Positions 8,395-17,929 of a stretch of DNA of 64,000 bases are shown here, piece by piece. Made by a program: the position numbers and the translations under genes. Source of the DNA: an uncultured Rivibacter sp. (GTDB taxonomy: Bacteria; Pseudomonadota; Gammaproteobacteria; Burkholderiales; Burkholderiaceae); assembly GCA_946480925.1 (NCBI GenBank), contig CAMLLU010000016.1:26319-90318 (forward strand), given 5' to 3'. The notes under the pieces are model-generated. The model was not told where the DNA came from, made no database searches, and saw nothing but the letters and a program-made list of their open reading frames with translations. Within the stretch, counting starts at the first letter, position 1; every line of letters begins with the position of its first letter.

Positions 8395-11070
8395 TTAGCG
8401 ACGGGCATTTTGCACCGGATCGGCCGCAGCCCCCCCCTCCACATCGGTGCGGGGAGGCAGTTTCAAGGTCGGTTCCATTGCACTAGGCAAGGCCGGCTGC
8501 GTGAGGTCTTCCACAGGTTTGGGCAGCGGCGCGGTGCGTTCGACGTCGAGCGTCGCGGACACCGCGCGCAAGTCGGCTGCGAACTGCCTGCCATCGGCAT
8601 AACGCATTTCTGGCCGCTTCTCCAGTGCCCGCGCCACGATGCTGGCCAGCGCTTCGGGCAGTTCCGGCTTGATGGTGCGGATGTCAGGTGCCGGCTCGTT
8701 GGCGATGGCGTACATCAACGACGCCATGGAGTCGCCGCGGAAGGGCAGGCGGCCGGTCAGCATCTGGAACGCCGCGACGCCCAGCGAGTACAGGTCGCTG
8801 CGCCCGTCGATGCGCCGGCCGGCCATCTGCTCGGGTGACATGAACGACGGCGTGCCGAGCACGATGCCGGTCTTGGTCTTGCTCGAATCGGTGATGCGCG
8901 CAATGCCGAAGTCGGTGACCTTCACGGTGTCGGCCACGATATCGACCATGATGTTCGATGGCTTGATGTCGCGATGCGCTACGCCCTGGCTGTGCGCATA
9001 GGCCAGCGCATCGGCCACGCGCGCGACGATGCGCAGCGCCACCGGCACCGGCAGCAGCCGAGCCGGGTTGGTGTAAGCGGAAAGGTCCTGCCCCTTCAGG
9101 AACTCCATCGCAATGTAGGCGAGGTCATGCTCCTCGCCAGCGTCGAAGATGGTGACGATGTCCGGGTGCTGCAGGCGGCCGGCAGTTTCGGCCTCCCGGA
9201 AGAAACGCGCCCGCGCGTCCTGCAGCTCGGCGCCTTCGAACTCCTGGCTCAGCGCCATGGTCTTGATGGCTACCAGCCGACCGATCTTGGGGTCGCGCCC
9301 GAGGTACACCGCGCCCATGGCTCCGCGGCCGATCTCCTTTTCGACGCGGTAGCGCCCCAACATTGGTTTTTCCACTTCGCCATCCGCCTTCAAGGTCGGC
9401 GGGACGGCGGGGCCGCCCGCACCGGCGCCGGTGATCATGCTGTCCGAAAGGTTTTTCGCACGCTTGAGCCTGAGCTTCAAGTCCTTGTAGCTGTCGTCGA
9501 AGCTGGCCATGTGTTCGTAAACGGCCTCGGCCTTGTTGAACTGGCGCTTGCGCTCGAAGTCGAGCGCAAGGGTGTAGAGGTTGTCCATCAGCTCCGGGCC
9601 GTGGCGGGCATCCAGCGGCACGCGGCGAAACTTGTCCCAGGCCATGTCGAGCTGGCCCTGGCCCTGCAGCGCCAGTCCCAGCATGCGAAAGGATTCCGCC
9701 GAGCGAGCATCGGCCTCTTCCTTGCCGGCTTCGGTGACAAGGAAGCGGCGTGTCGTGAGCGCCAAGTGGCCGATCACCAGCACCACCACGGGCAGCACCG
9801 CCTGCACCCACACTGCCGCCTGCGTCAGCAGTCCGTAGCCCAGCGTCAGCAGCGTGGCTGCGATGAGCAGCGACACCACGGCGCCAACCGGTGCAGACAG
9901 ACGCGGCAGCACCAGCAGCAGATAGGCCACCACCGCCAGAGCCGCCATCACCGAAAACACCAGCGCCCAGGCCGGCTGCGTGATGAAGTGCTGCGACAGC
10001 AGGCTCGAGCTCACGTGCGCGAGCCCTTCGACGCTAGGCATCGCGGGCGACACGGGCGTGGGGAGCGTAGAGCCGACACCTGCCGCCGTGGCGCCGATGA
10101 GCACCAGCTTGCCGGCGAACTTGGCCGCCGGCACCGTGCCGGCCAGCACGTCGTGGAAGGAATCGGTGGGGAACGGCGCGCGGCCTTCGCGCCCGGCATA
10201 GAAGTGCGGTCGCATCACGGCGGCGCCGTCGGTCGTGATGTGCAGCCGGCCGAGCTGCACTGAGTCATCGTTCGAGTTCAGGCGGATGGCCGATAGCTTC
10301 AGGTTGAGCTGGCGCGTCACAGCCGCCAGCGGCAGCGAGGGCAGCGCGCGTCCGTCGTGGCTGAGCAGCAGCGCCTGGCTGCGTACGGCGCCGTCTGCGT
10401 CGGGAATGAAATTCACGTGGCCAATGGCCGCTGCGCCGCGAGCCAACGCTGGCAGCGGCCAAGTGGCGGCCGTGGTGGCCGGCAGCACGCCGCCCGGATC
10501 GTCGAGCGTGAACGGCATGGCCTCGGGCGGGACGGTGCCGTCGGGCCGGCCCAGCGGCAGCCCCGGGACCAGCTGCGCCGCCAGCACGGTGCGACCACTG
10601 GCCGCCACGCTGCGGGCGAGCTGGCCGTCAGTGTCGAGCGCGGTCTCGGCTTCCTTGAACGCCTGGGTGAGGGTGGGGTGGTTCGCCAGCTCCGGATTGG
10701 CTGCCACAGTCTGGGCGATGCGCCGCAACTGTTCGATGCCGCGGTTGGCCTGCGGCTCGAAGAAGAAAGCCGTGTGGACGATGGTCTTGGCACCGCCTGC
10801 GCTGAGCTGGTCGATCAGCTTGGCGTGGACGTCGCGAGACCAAGGCCAGTGACCGATGCGGGCAATGCTGGTGTCGTCGATCGCGATGATCGCCACGTCG
10901 GCGGACGGCACGCGGTGGCTGCTGGCCACACCGAAGTCGTAGAAGCGCCGCTCAAGGCCGGAAATGGCGTCGGTGAGCACATGCAACAGCAGCACGAGCG
11001 CCACAACGGCGAAACCCAGGAACCAGTCCGTTTTCCAGACTGCGGCGCGCATCCGTGCTGCCATGTGCAT
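8395..11070 (-). CDS. CHASE2-domain transmembrane serine/threonine protein kinase
   Basis: The 891-residue product starts with one membrane segment (about residues 15-35), then an extracytoplasmic CHASE2 sensor domain (about 40-385, with VAIIAIDD and FFFEP-type motifs). Three hydrophobic helices follow (about 390-460), then a helical TPR-like stretch (about 480-560), and a cytoplasmic Hanks-type kinase domain from about 590 to 860. Kinase motifs seen are GRGAMGAVYLG (nucleotide loop), VAIKTM (catalytic Lys), HRDIKPSNIM (catalytic loop) and DFGIA. The tail is proline-rich. It should sense an unknown periplasmic signal and phosphorylate Ser/Thr residues. It heads the kinase-PP2C-FHA set. The frame is open further upstream into the terC terminator, so the ATG at 11070 (or 11064/11052) is the likely start. 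Confidence 0.9.
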   Translation of the reverse strand: MHMAARMRAAVWKTDWFLGFAVVALVLLLHVLTDAISGLERRFYDFGVASSHRVPSADVAIIAIDDTSIARIGHWPWSRDVHAKLIDQLSAGGAKTIVHTAFFFEPQANRGIEQLRRIAQTVAANPELANHPTLTQAFKEAETALDTDGQLARSVAASGRTVLAAQLVPGLPLGRPDGTVPPEAMPFTLDDPGGVLPATTAATWPLPALARGAAAIGHVNFIPDADGAVRSQALLLSHDGRALPSLPLAAVTRQLNLKLSAIRLNSNDDSVQLGRLHITTDGAAVMRPHFYAGREGRAPFPTDSFHDVLAGTVPAAKFAGKLVLIGATAAGVGSTLPTPVSPAMPSVEGLAHVSSSLLSQHFITQPAWALVFSVMAALAVVAYLLLVLPRLSAPVGAVVSLLIAATLLTLGYGLLTQAAVWVQAVLPVVVLVIGHLALTTRRFLVTEAGKEEADARSAESFRMLGLALQGQGQLDMAWDKFRRVPLDARHGPELMDNLYTLALDFERKRQFNKAEAVYEHMASFDDSYKDLKLRLKRAKNLSDSMITGAGAGGPAVPPTLKADGEVEKPMLGRYRVEKEIGRGAMGAVYLGRDPKIGRLVAIKTMALSQEFEGAELQDARARFFREAETAGRLQHPDIVTIFDAGEEHDLAYIAMEFLKGQDLSAYTNPARLLPVPVALRIVARVADALAYAHSQGVAHRDIKPSNIMVDIVADTVKVTDFGIARITDSSKTKTGIVLGTPSFMSPEQMAGRRIDGRSDLYSLGVAAFQMLTGRLPFRGDSMASLMYAIANEPAPDIRTIKPELPEALASIVARALEKRPEMRYADGRQFAADLRAVSATLDVERTAPLPKPVEDLTQPALPSAMEPTLKLPPRTDVEGGAAADPVQNARR

Positions 11071-11104
11071 TCGTGCGTGTGAACGAGCGTGGCACGTTAT
11101 CACA

Positions 11105-11126
11105 GGGGCCGTGCATGCACGGCCCC
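11105..11126. repeat. Perfect 22-bp palindrome upstream of the kinase gene
   Basis: GGGGCCGTGCA followed by its exact reverse complement TGCACGGCCCC lies between the terC terminator and the kinase start, 34 bases before the ATG at 11070. It could be part of a tandem terminator after terC or an operator for the kinase operon. Confidence 0.6.
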
Positions 11127-11160
11127 TAAAACCAAAGGGGCTGCCAAGCAGCCCCTTTGG
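11127..11160 (-). terminator. Intrinsic terminator after terC
   Basis: A perfect 13-base stem (CCAAAGGGGCTGC with GCAGCCCCTTTGG, three-base loop) is followed on the minus strand by TTTTA. It lies 25 bases after the terC stop and separates terC from the kinase operon. Confidence 0.85.
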
Positions 11161-11185
11161 CGAGTCATTGAAACTGAACCCGTGC

Positions 11186-11929
11186 TCAGGCTTCGGCTTC
11201 GGTCGTCTTCTTACCCCGCGCGGCCAGCTTGCCGACGGCAAGCACCAGCAGCGCACCGGCAATGCCGGCGGCGTAACGCACGGTGGCCACCACCTCCGGG
11301 GCGGCACCGGCCTTCTCAGCCGCTACCGTGGGCAGGTAGGGCAGCACGGCCGGGTCGGTGACCGCCATCGTGCCGGCGATCCAGCCCAGCAGCATGCCGC
11401 CGGCCGTGATGATGATCGGGTAGCGGTCCATCAGCTTGATGACCAACTGGCTGCCCCACACGATGATCGGGATGGACACCAGCAGGCCAAAGATCACCAG
11501 CGGCATCTGGTGACCGCCGCCCGCACCTTCGGCGGCACCAGCGATGGCGATCACGTTGTCCAGGCTCATCACGAAGTCGGCCACGATGACCGTCTTCACC
11601 GCGGCCCACAGCTTGTCGCTGGCCTGGATGTTGGCGTGTTCGTCTTCGTCCTCGGGCAGCAGCAGCTTGATGCCGATCCAGATGAGCAGCGCCGCGCCCA
11701 CCAGCTTGAGGAAGGAGATCTTCAGCAGCGTGAGCGCGAAGAAGATCAGGATCACGCGCAGCACGATGGCACCAGCCGTGCCCCACAGGATGCCCATCGT
11801 GCGCTGCTTGGCCGGCAGCTTGCGGCAGGCCAGCGCGATGACCACCGCGTTGTCACCACCCAGCAGGATGTCGATCATGATGATCTGGCCCACTGCGAGC
11901 CAGAACTCGGGCGTCATGAACTGCTCCAT
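11186..11929 (-). CDS. TerC/YjbE family integral membrane protein
   Basis: A 247-residue TerC-family protein with about seven membrane helices. The two signature acidic motifs are present: ILLGGDNAVVIALA (about residues 21-34) and DFVMSLDNVIAIAG (about 116-129), whose Asp-Asn pairs are thought to form a metal site. A charged cytoplasmic loop (LPEDEDEHAN) lies between the helices. Family members such as Alx and YjbE are linked to manganese efflux or metallation of exported proteins; the older tellurium label is a family name only. An AGAGGA ribosome binding site precedes the ATG. Three hairpins lie in the leader between sucD and this gene, and the last one is terminator-like, suggesting attenuation or termination before terC. 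Confidence 0.88.
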   Translation of the reverse strand: MEQFMTPEFWLAVGQIIMIDILLGGDNAVVIALACRKLPAKQRTMGILWGTAGAIVLRVILIFFALTLLKISFLKLVGAALLIWIGIKLLLPEDEDEHANIQASDKLWAAVKTVIVADFVMSLDNVIAIAGAAEGAGGGHQMPLVIFGLLVSIPIIVWGSQLVIKLMDRYPIIITAGGMLLGWIAGTMAVTDPAVLPYLPTVAAEKAGAAPEVVATVRYAAGIAGALLVLAVGKLAARGKKTTEAEA

Positions 11930-11948
11930 GGCAAGTCCTCTTTGAATG

Positions 11949-11969
11949 AAAAGCCGGCATGGTGCCGGC
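11949..11969 (-). terminator. Terminator-like hairpin in the terC leader
   Basis: GCCGGCA-CCA-TGCCGGC followed directly by TTTT on the minus strand, only about 19 bases before the terC ATG. It is either the last terminator of the sucCD transcript or a regulated attenuator of terC. The known yybP-ykoY manganese riboswitch consensus is not evident by eye. Confidence 0.6.
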
Positions 11970-12020
11970 AGGGTTGCTCTCGATTTCCGCGGGAGTTTAG
12001 GCGCCCCGTATGACCGCTTC

Positions 12021-12040
12021 GGTGCGTAGTCCTACGCACC
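12021..12040. repeat. 9-bp inverted repeat between sucD and terC
   Basis: GGTGCGTAG and CTACGCACC separated by two bases form a near-perfect palindrome midway between the sucD terminator hairpin and the terC leader hairpin. It could be an operator or an RNA hairpin. Confidence 0.5.
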
Positions 12041-12051
12041 TGGCGGCAAAT

Positions 12052-12080
12052 GACAAGGCCGCCCGGCGGGCGGCCTTGTC
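12052..12080 (-). terminator. Hairpin after sucD
   Basis: A perfect 13-base stem (GACAAGGCCGCCC with GGGCGGCCTTGTC, three-base loop) ends the sucCD transcript, 19 bases after the sucD stop. Only a short ATTT follows, so termination may be partial. Confidence 0.7.
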
Positions 12081-12098
12081 GACAGGCGCCGGGCAGCG

Positions 12099-12998
12099 TC
12101 AGGCGCCGATGGCCTTCTTCAGCAACTTGCCCATTTCAGACGGATTGCGCGTCACGGTGAAGCCGCACTCCTCCATGATGGCGAGCTTGGCATCGGCCGT
12201 GTCGGCTCCACCGGAGATCAGCGCGCCAGCGTGGCCCATGCGCTTGCCCGGAGGGGCAGTGACGCCAGCGATGAAGCCGACGATGGGCTTCTTCATGTTG
12301 GCCTTGCACCAGCGCGCGGCTTCGGCTTCGTCGGGGCCACCGATCTCGCCGATCATGATCACGGCGTCGGTGTCGGGGTCGTCGTTGAACATCTTCATCA
12401 CGTCGACGTGCTTCAACCCGTTGATCGGGTCGCCGCCGATGCCCACCGCGCTCGACTGGCCCAGGCCCAGCTCGGTGAGCTGCGCCACGGCTTCATAGGT
12501 GAGCGTGCCGGAGCGCGACACCACGCCGATGCGGCCCTTGCGATGGATATGACCGGGCATGATGCCGATCTTGATCTCGTCGGGCGTGATGAGGCCGGGG
12601 CAGTTGGGGCCGAGCAGCAGCGTTTTCTTGCCGCCCTTGGCTTCCTTGACCTTCATCTTGTTGCGCACCTCGAGCATGTCGCGCACCGGGATGCCTTCGG
12701 TGATGCACACCACCAGGTCCAGATCGGCTTCCACCGCTTCCCAGATGGCGGCCGCGGCGCCCGCGGGGGGCACGTAGATCACCGAGACGCCGGCACCGGT
12801 TTCCGCCTTGGCTTCCTGCACGGTGGCGTAGATGGGGATGTCGCTGAACTTCTCGCCGGCCTTCTTGGGGTTCACACCCGCGACGAAAGCGTTCTTGCCG
12901 TTGGCATAGGCCTGGCAGCCCAGGGTGTGGAACTGACCGGTCTTGCCGGTGATACCCTGGGTGATGACCTTGGTGTCCTTGTTGATCAGGATGCTCAT
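12099..12998 (-). CDS. sucD: Succinate-CoA ligase (ADP-forming) subunit alpha
   Basis: SucD with SucC interconverts succinyl-CoA and succinate with synthesis of ATP or GTP in the citric acid cycle. The 299-residue protein has the N-terminal CoA-binding Rossmann domain (TGKTGQFHT, residues 17-25) and the ligase domain with the active-site histidine in [11 protein letters not shown] (about residues 252-262). Length is standard. It begins 26 bases after sucC with an AAGGA ribosome binding site and is clearly co-transcribed with it. A strong hairpin follows. Confidence 0.97.
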   Translation of the reverse strand: MSILINKDTKVITQGITGKTGQFHTLGCQAYANGKNAFVAGVNPKKAGEKFSDIPIYATVQEAKAETGAGVSVIYVPPAGAAAAIWEAVEADLDLVVCITEGIPVRDMLEVRNKMKVKEAKGGKKTLLLGPNCPGLITPDEIKIGIMPGHIHRKGRIGVVSRSGTLTYEAVAQLTELGLGQSSAVGIGGDPINGLKHVDVMKMFNDDPDTDAVIMIGEIGGPDEAEAARWCKANMKKPIVGFIAGVTAPPGKRMGHAGALISGGADTADAKLAIMEECGFTVTRNPSEMGKLLKKAIGA

Positions 12999-13024
12999 GT
13001 TCGTATTCCTTCAGCAGGGCAGCG

Positions 13025-14185
<1,161 letters not shown>

Positions 14186-14239
14186 GGTGTAGCTCTTCCG
14201 AGGTTCAAAAACGGGTACTGCTTGTTGTGATGAGGATGA

Positions 14240-14824
14240 TCAGCGCTTGGCCGCGACGGCGCCCGCTCCATGCGGGCGGTACCAGCGCGGGTAATAGGTG
14301 CGCACGGCCGGGCCGTCGCTGCGCAGGGCATGGCAACGGTCGATCTGGAACGGCTGGGTCGCGGCCTCGGCCTGGCCGCCTTCCTGGGTGTTGAGCACTT
14401 CGCCGGCAAACGCCTGGATCACGGCGGTCGACAGTACTTGCGCCATCTCGGTCAGGTGGGTGCAACCGAGCACGCCGCCAAGCCGTTCCTTGACGGCCTG
14501 ACGAAAACCTTTGAGCAGGTTGAGGCCGGCCAGTTGAGCGTAGGCATCGCCGTACGCATCGCAGTGACCGGGGTAGGGCATCCAGGCGGACTCGGCGCCC
14601 GCCTCGACGATGTTGAGTTTTTCATCGACCACCAGCCGCAGCATGAGGTCGTGCACCGGCGTGCCGGCCGGGCGGATGCCGGTGTTCAACGGCCAGTCGC
14701 GCGTCTTGGTGTCGGAAAGCCGCGCATCGACTTCCCAAAGGCCGTCGCCACGAGCAAAGACTTGGATGTCAATGCTGCGTCGATGCTTCAACTGACGCTG
14801 GGAAGCGGCGGTGGGCAGGGCCAT
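14240..14824 (-). CDS. DUF2889 domain protein
   Basis: A 194-residue protein of the uncharacterised DUF2889 family, recognised from KHRRSIDIQVFARGDGLWEV (residues 13-32), the AWMPYPGHCDAY block and GCTHLTEM. No function is established for the family. The ATG at 14824 gives the usual family start, MALPTAASQRQLKHR; an upstream Met at 14896 would add a proline- and arginine-rich extension. It lies between recX and sucC in the same direction, an arrangement I recall as common in Burkholderiales. It has no signal peptide or membrane segment. Confidence 0.8.
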   Translation of the reverse strand: MALPTAASQRQLKHRRSIDIQVFARGDGLWEVDARLSDTKTRDWPLNTGIRPAGTPVHDLMLRLVVDEKLNIVEAGAESAWMPYPGHCDAYGDAYAQLAGLNLLKGFRQAVKERLGGVLGCTHLTEMAQVLSTAVIQAFAGEVLNTQEGGQAEAATQPFQIDRCHALRSDGPAVRTYYPRWYRPHGAGAVAAKR

Positions 14825-14961
14825 CGGTCGGACGCGGACGGGAACTACGGTCGGGGCGGAGCCGGGCCCGGATGCACCGGGTGGCGAACGGCGCACTTTA
14901 GCATGGTGCGACGCACCAAAAACGCAAGGGACTGCGGCGCACGCCCGGCCCAGGTGCCGGC

Positions 14962-15414
14962 TCAGTCACCGTCGGCACCGCGCACCACCCGGCGGATCAC
15001 CTCGGACGAAAAGCCGCGGGCCGTCAGGAAGCGCACCTGGCGAGCGCGTTCGGCGGCATCGGCCGCCGGTTCGCCGCCGAAACGGCGCTGCCATACGGCA
15101 CGTGCGCGTTCGAGCTCGGTGCCGCGCAGCGTTTCGACCGCCTGCGCCACCGCGTCGGCCGGCAGCCTGTGCTGCTGCAGCTCCTGCCTCAGTCGCGCCG
15201 CGCCGAAGCGCGCGGCGCGCCGGTGCAGCAGCGATTCCACAAACCGTTCGGCCGACAGCAAGCCCTTGGCTTCGAGCTCGTCGAGCACACGTTCGACCTC
15301 AGCCGGCTCTTCGGCATGGGGGGCAAGCTTGCGCAAGAGTTCGACGCGCGAGTGTTCGCGCGCCGCCAGGTACTTGAGCGCCCGCCCCTTCAGCGACAGC
15401 GTGGGCGCCGGCAC
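14962..15414 (-). CDS. recX: RecA regulatory protein RecX
   Basis: A 150-residue RecX built of three helical repeats: SLKGRALKYLAAREHSR, then LDELEAKGLLSAERFVESL and LRQELQQHRLP, and a final part with WQRRFGGEPAADAAERARQVRFL. RecX binds RecA filaments and limits their activity. It begins 6 bases after the recA stop and is therefore co-transcribed with recA and induced with it in the SOS response. Confidence 0.93.
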   Translation of the reverse strand: MPAPTLSLKGRALKYLAAREHSRVELLRKLAPHAEEPAEVERVLDELEAKGLLSAERFVESLLHRRAARFGAARLRQELQQHRLPADAVAQAVETLRGTELERARAVWQRRFGGEPAADAAERARQVRFLTARGFSSEVIRRVVRGADGD

Positions 15415-15420
15415 AGAGGT

Positions 15421-16476
<1,056 letters not shown>

Positions 16477-16521
16477 GGAAATCTCCTTGGGTTTCAATGA
16501 CTTGGTGCTGGAATCGAATGC

Positions 16522-16537
16522 CTGTCTTTAACGACAG
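16522..16537 (-). promoter_or_regulatory. LexA (SOS) box of recA
   Basis: CTGT-CTTTAACG-ACAG fits the CTGT-N8-ACAG LexA consensus, with the two half-sites perfect. It lies 45 bases before the recA GTG in the 142-base gap shared with the divergent MarR-family gene. Confidence 0.85.
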
Positions 16538-16618
16538 GCTGGATGGATGCACAGGATGTTAGTGGCGAGTACCGTGGCTCGCAAACGTTTTTTGGTCAGT
16601 TTGACTTACCATCTGGCG

Positions 16619-17101
16619 ATGCCGGAAACCCCACCCGCCGCCCCCTCCTGGCGGCAAACCCACCTGGGCCGCCTGCTCGGCCATGCCATGCGGCGCTTCG
16701 ACGAACGGGTGCTCGAACTGATGGCGCGCAACATCGACGTGCCGCTGGCGTTGTCGAATCTGGCGGCACGCGCCCAGGTCAGCGCCGCGCACATTCACAT
16801 CACGCGCCACCTGGCGCCCGAAGGCTCACGGCTCACGGACCTTGCAGCGCAGGCAGGCATGAGCAAGCAGGCGATGGGTGATCTGGTGGACCAGTGCGAG
16901 GCCTGGGGCCTGGTCACGCGCGAGGCCGACACGCGCGACCGGCGTGCACGCTGGGTGCGCTTCACGCCCACCGGGCTGCTGTGGCTCGAAGCCTTTCGCC
17001 AAGCCGTGGCTCAGGCCGAGGCCGAGTTCCGGCAGGAAGTGGGTGCGGAAGTGGCCACTGTCGTGACACTCGGGCTGGAGGCTTACGCGGGCGGCGGTTG
17101 A
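16619..17101 (+). CDS. MarR-family winged-helix transcriptional regulator
   Basis: A 160-residue MarR-type regulator. The winged helix-turn-helix sits at about residues 50-115: LTDLAAQAGMSKQAMGDLVD is helix-turn-helix, and the wing carries DTRDRRARWVRFT, with the DxRxRR pattern typical of MarR proteins. The ATG at 16619 fits the family; an open stretch back to 16547 is upstream sequence. It is divergent from recA. TGGT-N11-ACCA containing GTCA-GTT-TGAC at 16593-16611 overlaps the leader and could be an autoregulatory operator. No obvious target gene is adjacent. Confidence 0.87.
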   Translation: MPETPPAAPSWRQTHLGRLLGHAMRRFDERVLELMARNIDVPLALSNLAARAQVSAAHIHITRHLAPEGSRLTDLAAQAGMSKQAMGDLVDQCEAWGLVTREADTRDRRARWVRFTPTGLLWLEAFRQAVAQAEAEFRQEVGAEVATVVTLGLEAYAGGG

Positions 17102-17183
17102 AGACTGCAGTGCTCATGCCGATTGCCCGAAGGCGAGCGCAGACTCGCGTCAATAGAATCGTTCGAACCACAGGAGACAAGCC

Positions 17184-17855
17184 ATGCGCATTCTGATCGC
17201 CGAAGATGATCAAGTGCTGGCCGATGGATTGCTGCGCACGTTGCGCAACTCGGGCTACGCCGCCGATGCCGTGGGCAGCGGCACCGAAGCCGACGCCGCT
17301 CTGGCGGCGCAAGAATTCGACCTCGTCATTCTCGACCTCGGCCTGCCACGCCTGCACGGGCTCGAGGTGCTCAAGAAGTTGCGTGCGCGCGGCAGCGCCA
17401 CGCCGGTGTTGATCCTCACGGCGGCCGACAGCGTCGAGCAGCGCGTGAAGGGCCTCGACCTCGGCGCCGACGACTACATGGCCAAGCCGTTTTCGCTGCA
17501 GGAGCTCGAAGCGCGCGTGCGTGCACTCACGCGCCGCGGGCTGGGCACCGCATCGTCACTGCTCAAGCATGGCCCGCTCACCTTCGATGCGACCGGCCGC
17601 GTGGCCTACATCAACGACCAGATGATCGAACTTTCGGCCCGCGAGCTGAGTCTGCTGGAGGTGCTGTTGCAGCGCGCCGGCCGGCTGGTCAGCAAGGACC
17701 AACTGGTCGAGCGCCTGTGTGAATGGGGCGAAGAAGTGAGCAACAACGCCATCGAGGTCTACATCCATCGCCTGCGCAAGAAGATCGAGCAAGGCCCGAT
17801 CCGCATTGCCACCGTGCGAGGGTTGGGCTATTGCCTGGAAAAGATCCCAGGATGA
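17184..17855 (+). CDS. OmpR-family response regulator (TctD/QseB-like)
   Basis: A 223-residue response regulator: receiver domain in residues 1-115 with the acidic pair EDD (7-9), phospho-acceptor Asp in LVILDLGLPR (about residue 51), conserved Thr in LTAAD and Lys in AKPFS; then an OmpR/PhoB winged helix ending VRGLGYCLEK. A GGAG site precedes the ATG. The histidine kinase starts 32 bases downstream, so the two form one regulatory pair. Its closest relatives by pattern are TctD/QseB-type regulators, but no tricarboxylate transporter is nearby. Confidence 0.92.
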   Translation: MRILIAEDDQVLADGLLRTLRNSGYAADAVGSGTEADAALAAQEFDLVILDLGLPRLHGLEVLKKLRARGSATPVLILTAADSVEQRVKGLDLGADDYMAKPFSLQELEARVRALTRRGLGTASSLLKHGPLTFDATGRVAYINDQMIELSARELSLLEVLLQRAGRLVSKDQLVERLCEWGEEVSNNAIEVYIHRLRKKIEQGPIRIATVRGLGYCLEKIPG

Positions 17856-17873
17856 ATGCGGTGATTGGCGACC

Positions 17874-17929
17874 TTGACCGGTGATCCGTGAACGCCCCCA
17901 GTCACCTGCCCCCGGTCACCAGTCACTCC
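17874..17929. repeat. GTCAC-rich intergenic repeat, copy 1
   Basis: A mosaic of short GTCAC/GTGA units (CGGTCACCAGTCACTCC and relatives) lies between the response regulator and kinase genes and runs through the kinase start codon. The same mosaic occurs at 27321-27409 and 39786-39823. Confidence 0.65.

Noticed and set aside
11930..12098. yybP-ykoY manganese riboswitch before terC
   Set aside because: The leader has hairpins, but the conserved GGGGAGUA-type core is not visible; a covariance search would be needed to claim it.
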